Shown here piece by piece: positions 14,607 through 22,914 of a stretch of 51,687 nt of DNA. The stretch covers positions 1 to 51,687 of the forward strand of contig JALHQB010000033.1 of assembly GCA_022842185.1 (NCBI GenBank). Reading direction: 5' to 3'. The position numbers and the translations under genes were made by a program. The first letter of the stretch is position 1; every line of letters starts with the position of its first letter. The notes under the pieces were generated by a model. It ran no database searches, was not told the DNA's origin, and saw only the letters and a list, made by a program, of their open reading frames with translations. The stretch is from Acetobacteraceae bacterium. GTDB lineage: Bacteria > Pseudomonadota > Alphaproteobacteria > Acetobacterales > Acetobacteraceae.

Positions 14607-16685
14607 GTGTTCAAGACACCCGTCTCACGGCCCATGCTGGCCGTGGTGGCGGCCGGTGCCTTCGTCCAGCCCACGCTGGCGCAAGAACCCGCCCCCGAAG
14701 CCGCCACACTTCCACCGATGATCGTCACCGCCCCGCGCGTGCCGAGCACCCCAACCCACCCGTCCAACGCCGATGCCGAGGCCGCGGCGCGGCAGATTCC
14801 CGGCAATGTCTCGGTCGTGCCGGATGATGCCTTCCGCGACCGCGCCGGCGTCACCACCATCCGCGACGTCCTGCTCTACACCCCCGGCGTCTTCGCCGAG
14901 CCGAAATGGGGCGAGGACACGCGCCTATCGATCCGCGGGTCCGGCACCGCGCGCAACTTCCACCTGCGCGGCGTACGGCTGTATCAGGACCGCATCCCGA
15001 TCAACCAGGCCGATGGCAGCGGCGATTTCCAGGAACTCGATCCGCTGACCTTCCAGCGTGTCGAGGTGTTCCGCGGCGCCAACGCCTTCATGCTCGGGGC
15101 CAATACGCTGGGCGGCGGTATCATCTTCATCACGCCGACCGGGCGCAGCAATCCCGGCGCCTTGGTGCGCGGTGAAGGCGGGTCCTTCGGCTTCGCGCGC
15201 GGGCAGGTGGCCTATGGCGTCGCTCAGGATGACTGGGATGCCTGGGGCACCTTCACGACCATGACGCAGGAAGGCTATCGCGACCACAGCGCGGGCCGGT
15301 CGTACCGCGTCAACGCCAACGGTGCCTACCAGTGGTCCGACATGGCGGAGACGCGCATATTCGCCGCCTACAACAATATCTGGCAGCAGATCCCCGGCGC
15401 GCTGACACGGACCCAGGCCCTGACCACGCCGCGCATGGCCACGGCATCGGCACTGGCGGGGGACAACCAGCGCAACCTGGAAAGCTTCCGGGTGGGGACC
15501 GTCACCGGCATCCGCCCGCAGGCAGGCGCGCTGATCGAGATCGGCGGCGGCTTCGTGCATCGCCAGTTGGACCACCCGGTCTTCCAGTACATCGACCAGG
15601 ATTCAAACGACCTGGTGCTGTTCGGCCGAACCAACATCGACGGCACGGTGGCTGGCCTCGCGAATACCCTGACCTTCGGCTTCAACGCCGCGGTCGGGCG
15701 CATGCTCAGCCGGCGCTTCGTCAATATCGGTGGTCGCCCGGGCGCACAGACCTATGGGTCGGTGGACAACGCGACGACGCTGGACGCCTATGTGCAGGAT
15801 GCGCTGACCATCCTGCCCGGGTTGCAGGTGATCGGCGGGCTGTCGCTCGGCTATGCCATGCGCGACAGCGATGACGAGTTCCTGGCGAATGGCGACCAAT
15901 CGGGCTCGGGCAGCTGGTCCTGGGCCAATCCGCGCGTCGGGCTGCTGTGGCAGGCGACGCAGGACGCGCAGGTCTTCGCCAACCTCGCCTGGACCACCGA
16001 ACCGCCGACCTTCACGGACCTGATCCCGCAGGTGCCCAATGGCGGCTTCGAGAATCTGGAAGCGCAGCGCAGCATGACGATCGAGGTCGGCACGCGCGGC
16101 GCGACGGGCGATTTCTCCTGGGAAGTCGCGCTATATCGCAGCTGGATTCGCGACGAGATCCAGCTGTTCAGCTTCGGCAACGGCATGGATTTCGCGGTCA
16201 ATGCCGACCGCACCATCCATCAGGGGATCGAGGCCGGCGCGGCCTGGACCTTCCTGCGCGACACCATCTCGGCCGGGGACAATGTCACGCTGACCCAGGC
16301 CTATACCTTCAGCGATTTCACCTTCGACGGGGACCCGATCTACGGCAACAACCAGCTGCCCGGCGTGCCGCGGCATCTGTACCGCGCCGAGCTGCGCTAT
16401 CGGCACCCATCCGGCGGGTGGATCGCGCCCAATGTCGAATGGGTGCCGCAGGCCTATTACGTCGATAATGCCAACACGCTGAAGACCGATGCCTACTTCC
16501 TTGTGGGCGTCAGGGCCGGATGGGAATTCGCCAACGGCCTGTCCGCCTTCGTCGAGGCGCGCAACCTGGCGGATACGAAATACATCGCCTCCGCATCCGT
16601 GATCCCGCGCGCCACCCAGCAATCCCAGCTGTTCGAACCCGGCACCGGACGCGCCGTCTATGCCGGCCTGCAATATCGCTTCTGA
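14607..16685 (+). CDS. TonB-dependent outer-membrane receptor
   Basis: 692 residues from a GTG with AGGAAGAGA upstream. Signal peptide to about residue 26 (AFVQPTLAQ), then a TonB-box-like stretch LPPMIVTAPR. A plug domain follows (NVSVVPDDAFRDRAGVTTIR; LSIRGSG; VEVFRGANAFMLGANTLGGG), then a 22-strand-type barrel ending in YAGLQYRF with the C-terminal Phe expected of outer-membrane proteins. It takes up a bound ligand with energy from TonB-ExbBD, which is not in the window. The ligand is unknown. Neighbours (YcnI, PCuAC, DUF2946) point to copper or a copper chelate; the FecCD importer downstream would also suit a siderophore, heme or corrinoid. No cobalamin riboswitch is visible upstream. Confidence 0.93.
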   Translation: MFKTPVSRPMLAVVAAGAFVQPTLAQEPAPEAATLPPMIVTAPRVPSTPTHPSNADAEAAARQIPGNVSVVPDDAFRDRAGVTTIRDVLLYTPGVFAEPKWGEDTRLSIRGSGTARNFHLRGVRLYQDRIPINQADGSGDFQELDPLTFQRVEVFRGANAFMLGANTLGGGIIFITPTGRSNPGALVRGEGGSFGFARGQVAYGVAQDDWDAWGTFTTMTQEGYRDHSAGRSYRVNANGAYQWSDMAETRIFAAYNNIWQQIPGALTRTQALTTPRMATASALAGDNQRNLESFRVGTVTGIRPQAGALIEIGGGFVHRQLDHPVFQYIDQDSNDLVLFGRTNIDGTVAGLANTLTFGFNAAVGRMLSRRFVNIGGRPGAQTYGSVDNATTLDAYVQDALTILPGLQVIGGLSLGYAMRDSDDEFLANGDQSGSGSWSWANPRVGLLWQATQDAQVFANLAWTTEPPTFTDLIPQVPNGGFENLEAQRSMTIEVGTRGATGDFSWEVALYRSWIRDEIQLFSFGNGMDFAVNADRTIHQGIEAGAAWTFLRDTISAGDNVTLTQAYTFSDFTFDGDPIYGNNQLPGVPRHLYRAELRYRHPSGGWIAPNVEWVPQAYYVDNANTLKTDAYFLVGVRAGWEFANGLSAFVEARNLADTKYIASASVIPRATQQSQLFEPGTGRAVYAGLQYRF

Positions 16686-16697
16686 GGAGAACGCATC

Positions 16698-17207
16698 ATG
16701 CGAAAGATCATTCTTGCCTTGGCCGCCGCGGCCACCCTGCCCGCCCTGCCGGCGGCTGCCCATGTCACGATGGACCCGGCGCAGGCGGCACCCCATGCCT
16801 ATGTCCGCGCCGCGCTGCGGGTGCCGCATGGCTGCGGCACCGCCGCCACCACGCGCATCACCGTGCGCCTGCCCGAAGGGGTTACCGGCGCGCGCCCGAT
16901 GCCCAAGGCCGGCTGGACGCTGGTGACGGCGCCGCGTGAAGGCGCCGCCACGCCGGGTGGTCATGGTTCCGCGCCCGAAGTCGCCACCATCACCTGGGAA
17001 GGCGGCCGCCTGCCCAATGAGCATTACGACGAATTCGTCCTTCGCTTCCGCGCCCCCAACACGCCCGACACCGTCCTGTGGTTCCCGGTGCGCCAGGAAT
17101 GCGAGGGTGGCGCCGTCACCGACTGGGCCGAGGTGCCAGCCGAGGGCCGCCGCCTGTCCGACTATCCCCACCCCGCCGCATCCCTGCGGCTGACGTCCCC
17201 GCGCTGA
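16698..17207 (+). CDS. YcnI-family (DUF1775) periplasmic copper-binding protein
   Basis: 169 residues. Signal peptide MRKIILALAAAATLPALPAAA, after which cleavage would leave His22 as the new N-terminus (HVTMDP). The conserved core continues with PHAYVRAALRVPHGCG, a segment with Trp (KAGWTLV), ITWEGG, and the C-terminal LWFPVRQECEGG and DWAEVP. In Bacillus subtilis YcnI the N-terminal His forms part of a Cu(II) 'monohistidine brace' with a Glu and a Trp; all three residue types are available here. It sits 12 bp after the receptor and 11 bp before the next gene, in one operon. A role as periplasmic copper carrier or sensor fits the family and context. Confidence 0.85.
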   Translation: MRKIILALAAAATLPALPAAAHVTMDPAQAAPHAYVRAALRVPHGCGTAATTRITVRLPEGVTGARPMPKAGWTLVTAPREGAATPGGHGSAPEVATITWEGGRLPNEHYDEFVLRFRAPNTPDTVLWFPVRQECEGGAVTDWAEVPAEGRRLSDYPHPAASLRLTSPR

Positions 17208-17218
17208 GGAGAGACGCC

Positions 17219-17551
17219 ATGCGAAGCATCCTGCTCGCCGCCCTGGTCGTGGCCGCGCCGCCCCTCGCGCGCGCCTGCGATACCGAGGCGATGAACGCCG
17301 AACTCACCAACGTCTGCAACGCCGCGCTGCGCCCCGCCCTGGAATGGGTCGGCGCGGTGCGGACACAGGCGACGGCGGCGGAATCCGCCGCGCTGGACCG
17401 CGCGATCAGCGCGGCCGGCACCGCCTGCGAAACCGGCGACCCGGTCGCCGGCGCGCGGGAGGCCGGGCGCATCGCCCGCCTCGCCGGCCGCATCGAGGCC
17501 CGCACCGGCACCACCGACCCGATCTGGCCCGACCGCCTGGCCAGCCGCTGA
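17219..17551 (+). CDS. Small exported Cys protein of unknown function
   Basis: 110 residues from the ATG at 17219, with GAGGAGAG just upstream. A signal peptide (MRSILLAALVVAAPPLARA) ends right before Cys20. The remaining Cys are 33 and 70. The mature protein is mostly predicted helix, with no domain I recognise. It lies between ycnI and the PCuAC gene with short spacers on both sides, so it is probably exported and works with them. The Cys residues could bind metal or form a disulfide. A lipobox is not convincing (ARAC). Confidence 0.65.
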   Translation: MRSILLAALVVAAPPLARACDTEAMNAELTNVCNAALRPALEWVGAVRTQATAAESAALDRAISAAGTACETGDPVAGAREAGRIARLAGRIEARTGTTDPIWPDRLASR

Positions 17552-17569
17552 CAGTCACAGGAGAACACC

Positions 17570-18040
17570 ATGACCACCACACGCCGCACGCTGCTGATCG
17601 CTGCCGCCGCCATCGCCACGGCCATGCCCGCCATCGCGCATGACTACACGGCGGGCGATGTCGCGATCGGACATCCCTGGACCCGCGCTGCCGGGGCGAA
17701 CGGCACCGGCGCGGGATTCATGCGCCTGCGCAACACGGGGGGCCAGCCGGACCGGCTGATCTCTGCCAGCACGCCCGCCGCGCGCACCGTGGAACTGCAC
17801 ACCATGATCCGCGACGGGGATGTGATGCGGATGCGCCCCGTGCAGAACATCGAGGTCGCGCCGGGCGAGACCGTCGAACTGCGCCCAGGCGGCTTCCACA
17901 TCATGATGATCGGGCTGACCGCGCCGATGAACCAGGGCGGCCGCGTGCCATTGACCCTGCGCTTCGAGCGCGCCGGTGAAGTGACCGTGGAACTGGCGGT
18001 CGAAGCCGCCGGAGCGCGTGGCGGCGGGCACCAGCATTGA
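17570..18040 (+). CDS. PCuAC-family periplasmic copper chaperone
   Basis: 156 residues. Signal peptide to about residue 23 (AMPAIA), leaving His24 at the mature N-terminus. The copper motif H-x10-M-x21-H-x-M is exact: His77, Met88, His110, Met112. The tail ends in HQH, which could add Cu(II) binding as in known PCuACs. Family proteins bind Cu(I)/Cu(II) in the periplasm and deliver it to the CuA or CuB site of cytochrome oxidase. No oxidase or Sco gene is in the window; the chaperone is instead in a row with an uptake receptor and an ABC importer. The next gene starts 16 bp after its stop, or overlaps it if an earlier start is used. Confidence 0.92.
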   Translation: MTTTRRTLLIAAAAIATAMPAIAHDYTAGDVAIGHPWTRAAGANGTGAGFMRLRNTGGQPDRLISASTPAARTVELHTMIRDGDVMRMRPVQNIEVAPGETVELRPGGFHIMMIGLTAPMNQGGRVPLTLRFERAGEVTVELAVEAAGARGGGHQH

Positions 18041-18056
18041 TGCCGGGGCACGCGCC

Positions 18057-19172
18057 GTGATCCGACACGCCCTGGGCCGGCGGGCGCTGCTCGCCGGCGC
18101 GGCGCTGCTGCCCGCGGCCCCGGCCCTGGCGCAAACCCGCACCGTCATCGATGCGCTGGGGCGCGAGGTCGTGGTTAAGCAGCGGCCCGAACGGGTGGTG
18201 AATTGCTTCAACTACGAGGAATTCACCGCCATCACCGGCCTCGATGGCTGGAAGCGCGTCGTGGGGATGAACCGCGTGGTGTGGGAGGGCTGGCGCCCGG
18301 CCATCTTCTCCCGCTACCGCCCGTTGATCCCGACCCTCGCCGCAATGCCAGATGTCGGCAACACCGACGAAGGCACCTTCGCCGCCGAGAAGGTGATCAG
18401 CCTGCGGCCCGACCTGATGATGATGCCGGCCTGGATGTGGAACGCCGCCGAGACCGCGCGCAGCCAGATCATGGCCGCCGGCATCCCCATCCTGGTCTTC
18501 GACTACAATGCGCAGACGCTGGAAAAGCACGTCGCCTCGACCCGCGCGATCGGCGCGGCGATGGGCGAACCCGACCGCGCCGAACAGCTGGCGCAACGCT
18601 ACCAGCGCAACATGGAGGACATCCTCAACCGCTCCGCACGGTCCGGCGGCGCGAAGCCGCGGAGTTATATCGAACTCGGCCAGGGCGGCGCGTCGGTCAT
18701 CGGCAACAGTTACCCGCCGGTGACGATGTGGGGACGCATCTTCGAAATGCTCGGCGCACAGAACATCTCTGCCGGCCGCATCGCGGGCAATTACGGGCCG
18801 ATCCCGGCCGAGGCGGTGCTCGCCTCCGATCCGCAATTCATCTTCATCGGCGCGTCGTCCTGGGTGGGGCGGCCGAACGCGGTGCGCACCGGGTATGATG
18901 TGCCGCCGGAGGTGACGCGCGCCAGCCTCGCCCCCTACGCGCAACGGGCAGGCTGGGCCGGTCTCAGCGCCATCCGTGCGGGCGAATTGCACGCGATGGA
19001 ACACGGCCTGTGCCGGACGCTGTTCGACAATACGGCGGCTCTCTACATGGCCAAGCGCTTCCACCCCGGCCCCTTCGCCAATGACGACCCGGTGGCGGTG
19101 CTGGCCGACTACCACGCGCGCTTCCTGCCGGTGCCCTTCTCCGGCACCTGGATGCTGCCGTGGCGGACATAG
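18057..19172 (+). CDS. Periplasmic metal-chelate-type binding protein 1 (Peripla_BP_2)
   Basis: 371 residues from a GTG at 18057; an earlier GTG at 18018 would overlap the chaperone gene. The signal region (RHALGRRALLAGAALLPAAP, then ALAQ) has a twin Arg and resembles a Tat or Sec signal. The mature protein begins TVIDALGREVVVKQRPERVV, the usual opening of class III (BtuF/FepB/FecB) binding proteins, with FNYEEFTAITG and GWKRVVGMNR. It supplies substrate to the FecCD permease that overlaps its end by 13 bp. Full-length similarity to the binding protein at 20221 shows they are paralogues; the substrate is unknown. Confidence 0.85.
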   Translation: MIRHALGRRALLAGAALLPAAPALAQTRTVIDALGREVVVKQRPERVVNCFNYEEFTAITGLDGWKRVVGMNRVVWEGWRPAIFSRYRPLIPTLAAMPDVGNTDEGTFAAEKVISLRPDLMMMPAWMWNAAETARSQIMAAGIPILVFDYNAQTLEKHVASTRAIGAAMGEPDRAEQLAQRYQRNMEDILNRSARSGGAKPRSYIELGQGGASVIGNSYPPVTMWGRIFEMLGAQNISAGRIAGNYGPIPAEAVLASDPQFIFIGASSWVGRPNAVRTGYDVPPEVTRASLAPYAQRAGWAGLSAIRAGELHAMEHGLCRTLFDNTAALYMAKRFHPGPFANDDPVAVLADYHARFLPVPFSGTWMLPWRT

Positions 19173-20209
19173 CCATCGCGTCGCCGGAAGCGGGCTGGCG
19201 GCGGCTCTCGGCGCGGCGGGGGGCGGCGATACTCGCCGGCCTTGCCGTGTTGGTGGCCTGCGTGACGCTCGATGTGGCGACGGGGCCGGCGATGCTCGCG
19301 CCATCCGTGGTGGCCAGCGCCATCCTGCGGCTGGCGGAAGACCCGATGGTCGATGCCATCGTCTGGTCGATCCGCCTGCCGGTGGCGCTGATGGCGGTGG
19401 CGGTCGGCGCCGCGCTGGGTGCGACGGGCGCGGTGATGCAGACAGTGCTGAACAACCCGCTGGCATCTTCCTACACGGTGGGCATCTCGGCGGGGGCCGG
19501 GTTCGGCGCGGCGCTGGTGATCGTGCTCGGCGCCGCCTTGCCGGTGTCGGAAGCCTTCGCCGTGCCGATCTCGGCCTTCCTTTTCGCCGCGCTTGCCTGT
19601 TCCTGCGTCTGGCTGCTCGGCGGGCTGCGCGGTGCGACAGCGGAGACGCTGGTGCTCGCCGGCATCGCGCTGATGTTCCTGTTCCAGGCGATGCTGGCGG
19701 CGCTGCAATTCATCGCCTCGCCCGAGGCGCTGCAACAGGTGGTGTTCTGGCTGTTCGGCAGCCTGCAACGCGCGACCTGGACCAAGCTTGCGGTCGTCAC
19801 CGGCATCCTGCTGGCGATGGCGCCGATGATCATGCGCGATGCCTGGTCTCTGACGGCATTGCGCCTGGGCGAGGACCGCGCGGCGGCGCTTGGCGTCGGG
19901 CTGCGCGGGCTGCGGCTGCGGGCGCTGGTGTTCGTCGCGCTCGCCACCGGCGCGGCGGTTGCCTTCGTCGGCACCATCGGCTTCGTCGGGCTGGTGGCGC
20001 CGCATCTCGCGCGCATGCTGCTGGGCGAGGACCAGCGCTGGCTGCTGCCCGGTTCGGCGCTGGCCGGCGCGCTGCTGCTGTCGGCGGCATCCGTCGCCAG
20101 CAAGACCATCATGCCCGGCGCGCTCATTCCCATCGGCATCGTCACCGCGCTGGTCGGCGTGCCGTTCTTCGCCTGGTTGGTGCTGAACACGCGCCGCGCG
20201 CGTTACTGA
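19160..20209 (+). CDS. FecCD-family ABC transporter permease
   Basis: 349 residues, highly hydrophobic throughout (about nine to ten membrane helices). Diagnostic FecCD/BtuC segments: RLPVALMAVAVGAALGATGA, NNPLASSYTVGISAGAGFGA, LRLGEDRAAALGVGLRG and the C-terminal TIGFVGLVAPHLARMLLGED, where the conserved Gly-containing loop contacts the ATPase. It begins with a GTG inside the end of the preceding binding-protein gene, so the two are translationally coupled. Such permeases work as homodimers to import iron-siderophore, heme, cobalamin or similar metal complexes. Confidence 0.94.
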   Translation: MADIAIASPEAGWRRLSARRGAAILAGLAVLVACVTLDVATGPAMLAPSVVASAILRLAEDPMVDAIVWSIRLPVALMAVAVGAALGATGAVMQTVLNNPLASSYTVGISAGAGFGAALVIVLGAALPVSEAFAVPISAFLFAALACSCVWLLGGLRGATAETLVLAGIALMFLFQAMLAALQFIASPEALQQVVFWLFGSLQRATWTKLAVVTGILLAMAPMIMRDAWSLTALRLGEDRAAALGVGLRGLRLRALVFVALATGAAVAFVGTIGFVGLVAPHLARMLLGEDQRWLLPGSALAGALLLSAASVASKTIMPGALIPIGIVTALVGVPFFAWLVLNTRRARY

Positions 20210-20220
20210 AGGGACATCCC

Positions 20221-21315
20221 ATGCGTCGTCGCAACCTCGCCGCGCTGGCCGCGGCGCTCGCGCTTCCCGCGCTGCCGGCGCGCGCGCAGATCGCCCTGCG
20301 CGATGCCGCCGGCCGCAACGTCATTCTGCCAAGGCCACCCGAACGCATCCTGCTCGCCTTCAACTTCGAGGAATTCATCGCCGTCGCCGGGCCGGGCGGC
20401 TGGGACCGCGTGGTGGGGTTCAACCGGCGCCAATGGGCGATCAACCGGCCCGCGATCTGGCGCGAATACCTCAAGGTGCTCCCTGGCCTCGACCGCCTGC
20501 CCGACATCGGCGCCACCGAGAACCAGACGCTGACGGCCGAACGCTGCCTGGCGCTGCGGCCGGACCTGCTCGTGGTCCATGCGGTAGGCGTCGCCGCGGT
20601 GCCGCAGGAGATCGCGCGCATCGAGGCCGCCGGCGTGCCCGTGCTGGTGGTGGACTACAACCAGCAGACGCCGGAGCTGCACGCCGCGAGCACGCGCGCG
20701 CTGGGCGCCGCGCTGGGGCAGCAGGCGCGGGCGGAAGCGCTTGCTGCGATGTATATAGACCGCGTGGCCGATATCCGCGCACGCGCCGCGCGGGCCGGCA
20801 CGGCGCCCTCCGCCTATGTCGAGATCGGCAGCGGTGGACCAGGCGCCTTTGGCAACACCTACAACGGCGCGATGTGGGGCGGCATGCTGGACGTGCTCGG
20901 CGCGCGCAACATAGCTGCCGGGCGCATTCCCCAGGGTTGGGCGCCGATGGCGCCGGAAGCCGTGCTCGCCGCCGCACCTGAGCATGTCTTCCTGCTCGGC
21001 TCGAGCTGGGAGAACCGGCCCGGTTCGGTCCGCGCGGGCTATGGCGTGACGCTTGATGAGGCGCGCGCGTCACTGCGCCCCTATGCGGCGCGGCCGGGCT
21101 GGGCCGCACTGCCGGCGATCCGCAATGGTAGCCTGCACACCATCGAGACCGGCCTGTCGCGCTGCCTGATGGACTGGATCGGACTCGCCTATATGGGCCG
21201 TGTGCTCTACCCGCAGGCCTTCGCCGATTTGGACCCCGAGGACGCGCTGGCACGCTACCATGAGGCCTTTCTGCCGGTGCCTTATGGCGGATGCTGGATG
21301 GCGCGCGCGGCATGA
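20221..21315 (+). CDS. Periplasmic metal-chelate-type binding protein 2 (paralogue)
   Basis: 364 residues. Signal peptide MRRRNLAALAAALALPALPA, then RAQ. The mature protein opens IALRDAAGRNVILPRPPERI and shares with binding protein 1 the blocks FNFEEFIAVAG, GWDRVVGFNR, DIGATENQTL, VLVVDYN-QT, MLDVLGARNIAAGRI, and the C-terminal ALARYHEAFLPVPY. The level of divergence indicates an old duplication. Extra Cys near the C-terminus (SRCLMDW; GGCWM) differ from paralogue 1, which has one in GLCRTLF. It follows the permease by 11 bp and its stop overlaps the ATPase start (ATGA). One importer with two receptors suggests two ligands, or two forms of one. Confidence 0.85.
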   Translation: MRRRNLAALAAALALPALPARAQIALRDAAGRNVILPRPPERILLAFNFEEFIAVAGPGGWDRVVGFNRRQWAINRPAIWREYLKVLPGLDRLPDIGATENQTLTAERCLALRPDLLVVHAVGVAAVPQEIARIEAAGVPVLVVDYNQQTPELHAASTRALGAALGQQARAEALAAMYIDRVADIRARAARAGTAPSAYVEIGSGGPGAFGNTYNGAMWGGMLDVLGARNIAAGRIPQGWAPMAPEAVLAAAPEHVFLLGSSWENRPGSVRAGYGVTLDEARASLRPYAARPGWAALPAIRNGSLHTIETGLSRCLMDWIGLAYMGRVLYPQAFADLDPEDALARYHEAFLPVPYGGCWMARAA

Positions 21316-22061
21316 GGCTGTCGCTGCAGGACGTCTCGGTGCGCTATGGCGCGCGGCTCGCCCTCGATGGCATCCGGCTGGAGGCGCGCGGCGGCGAGGT
21401 GCTGGCGCTGATCGGGCCGAACGGGTCGGGCAAATCCACCCTGCTGCGCGCCGTGGCCGGGCTGCAACGCCATGGCGGGCGGGTGACGATGGATGGCGCC
21501 ACACCGGACGCGACCGGCTTCATGCCCCAGGACAATGGCGCACGCGCCGCCCTGACCGTGCTGGAGACCGTGCTGCTCGGGCGCCGCCGCGCCTTGGGCT
21601 GGCGCGTGCCCCAGGCCGAGTTGGCCCGGGCGTCGGACATGCTGCGCCGTCTGGGCATCGCGGCGCTGGCCGACAGGCTGCTGGGCGAACTCAGCGGCGG
21701 CCAGCGGCAGATGGTGTTCCTGGCGCAGGTGCTCGCGGCCGAACCGGCCTTGCTGCTGTTGGACGAACCGACCAGCGCTCTCGACATCCGCCACGCTTTG
21801 TCGCTGCTCGCGCTGGTGCGGGAGCTGACGCGCGCGCGCGATCTGGTGACCATCATCGCCATCCACGACCTGAACGCGGCGGCGCGCTTTGCCGACCGCA
21901 TCGCGCTGCTGTGCGAGGGCCGGCTGCTGGCCGACGGCGCGCCGCGCAGCGTGCTGACGGAAGCGACCATCGCGCGCGCCTATGGCGTGGAAGCGCATGT
22001 GCATGCGGCACCCGACGGGCACCTGGCCATTTCACCCTGTCGCGCGCTGGCGGCGGCGTAG
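21312..22061 (+). CDS. ABC transporter ATP-binding protein (FecE/BtuD type)
   Basis: 249 residues. Walker A GPNGSGKST at residues 35-43, signature LSGGQRQ, Walker B LLLLDEPTSALD, and the switch His in IAIHDLN. It is the cytoplasmic ATPase of the FecCD importer encoded just upstream. The ATG overlaps the preceding stop as ATGA, so I use it in preference to an earlier in-frame start at 21291. It ends the operon, tail-to-tail with the MipA gene only 4 bp away, with no room for a separate terminator. Confidence 0.95.
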   Translation: MRLSLQDVSVRYGARLALDGIRLEARGGEVLALIGPNGSGKSTLLRAVAGLQRHGGRVTMDGATPDATGFMPQDNGARAALTVLETVLLGRRRALGWRVPQAELARASDMLRRLGIAALADRLLGELSGGQRQMVFLAQVLAAEPALLLLDEPTSALDIRHALSLLALVRELTRARDLVTIIAIHDLNAAARFADRIALLCEGRLLADGAPRSVLTEATIARAYGVEAHVHAAPDGHLAISPCRALAAA

Positions 22062-22065
22062 GGGA

Positions 22066-22914
22066 TCAGTCGAAGGGCTGGCTTGTCACATCCACTCTGG
22101 CTTCCGACCGCCAGAGCGAAAAGGCGAAACCGGCCACCACCGATGCGTTCCATTCGGAACGGAACAGCGGGCTGTCGGCATTGGCCGATCCGGAGAAATT
22201 CTCGACCCGTCCACCGACAACGACCGACAGACGCTCGGTGATCGGCAGGCGGTAGGACAAGGTCACCCGCGCGCCCACATAGCCCGCCTGCGCGTTGTAG
22301 GCCGGGCGGGCCGGCTGGGCGTATTCCGGCGCGACCTCATAGAAATAATCGCTGTACGCATCGGACCCGAACAGCACGCCGGCCGACACCCGCAGCCGCG
22401 CATATTGCGAAAACACATGCAGCCGCTCATAGGCGATATCCGGGGAAAAGGTGAACCCGCGGAACGACACCGACGACCAGTCGGTGGAGAACACCGCGCG
22501 CAGCGGCGTGTCGATCACGATCCGCTCCGGCGATGCCTCATCCTCGCCCCGCCACAGGATGAAGCGCAGGTTCGGTCCGACCTCACCCAGCCATTGCAGG
22601 TCGGGCATGCCGGCACGCGCCGTCACGTCATCCGACGATGCGTTGATGCCGCCGGATGCGCTGACGGAAAGCTCGATCCCATCCGCCAGGCTGGTGCGCG
22701 CGCGGACGCCGCCATCGTCGGACCGCAGCACGCTGCCGCGATAGATGAAGTAGGGCACCACCAGGCCACGCACCTGGTTCTGGCTGGACGCCGGATAGGC
22801 CGGCAGGCTGCCGCCGCCGCCGGCGATGCCGACCTCGAACACCGGCAATTGCTGCGCCCGCGCCGGCAAGGCCACGACGGCGCAGAGGACGAGCAGGGAA
22901 AGGTGCTTGATCAT
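22066..22914 (-). CDS. MipA/OmpV-family outer-membrane protein
   Basis: 282 residues. Signal peptide MIKHLSLLVLCAVVALPARA, then QQLPVFEVGIAGGGGSLPAY, the typical MipA/OmpV start, followed by VPYFIYRG and alternating beta strands that form a barrel. The C-terminal strand is atypical, ending in Asp after DVTSQPF. Family members scaffold murein enzymes in Escherichia coli or act as porins, and several are induced by metals or antibiotics; the role here is unknown. The start ATG overlaps the methyltransferase stop by 4 bp (ATGA), so both are translated from one mRNA. Confidence 0.82.
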   Translation of the reverse strand: MIKHLSLLVLCAVVALPARAQQLPVFEVGIAGGGGSLPAYPASSQNQVRGLVVPYFIYRGSVLRSDDGGVRARTSLADGIELSVSASGGINASSDDVTARAGMPDLQWLGEVGPNLRFILWRGEDEASPERIVIDTPLRAVFSTDWSSVSFRGFTFSPDIAYERLHVFSQYARLRVSAGVLFGSDAYSDYFYEVAPEYAQPARPAYNAQAGYVGARVTLSYRLPITERLSVVVGGRVENFSGSANADSPLFRSEWNASVVAGFAFSLWRSEARVDVTSQPFD

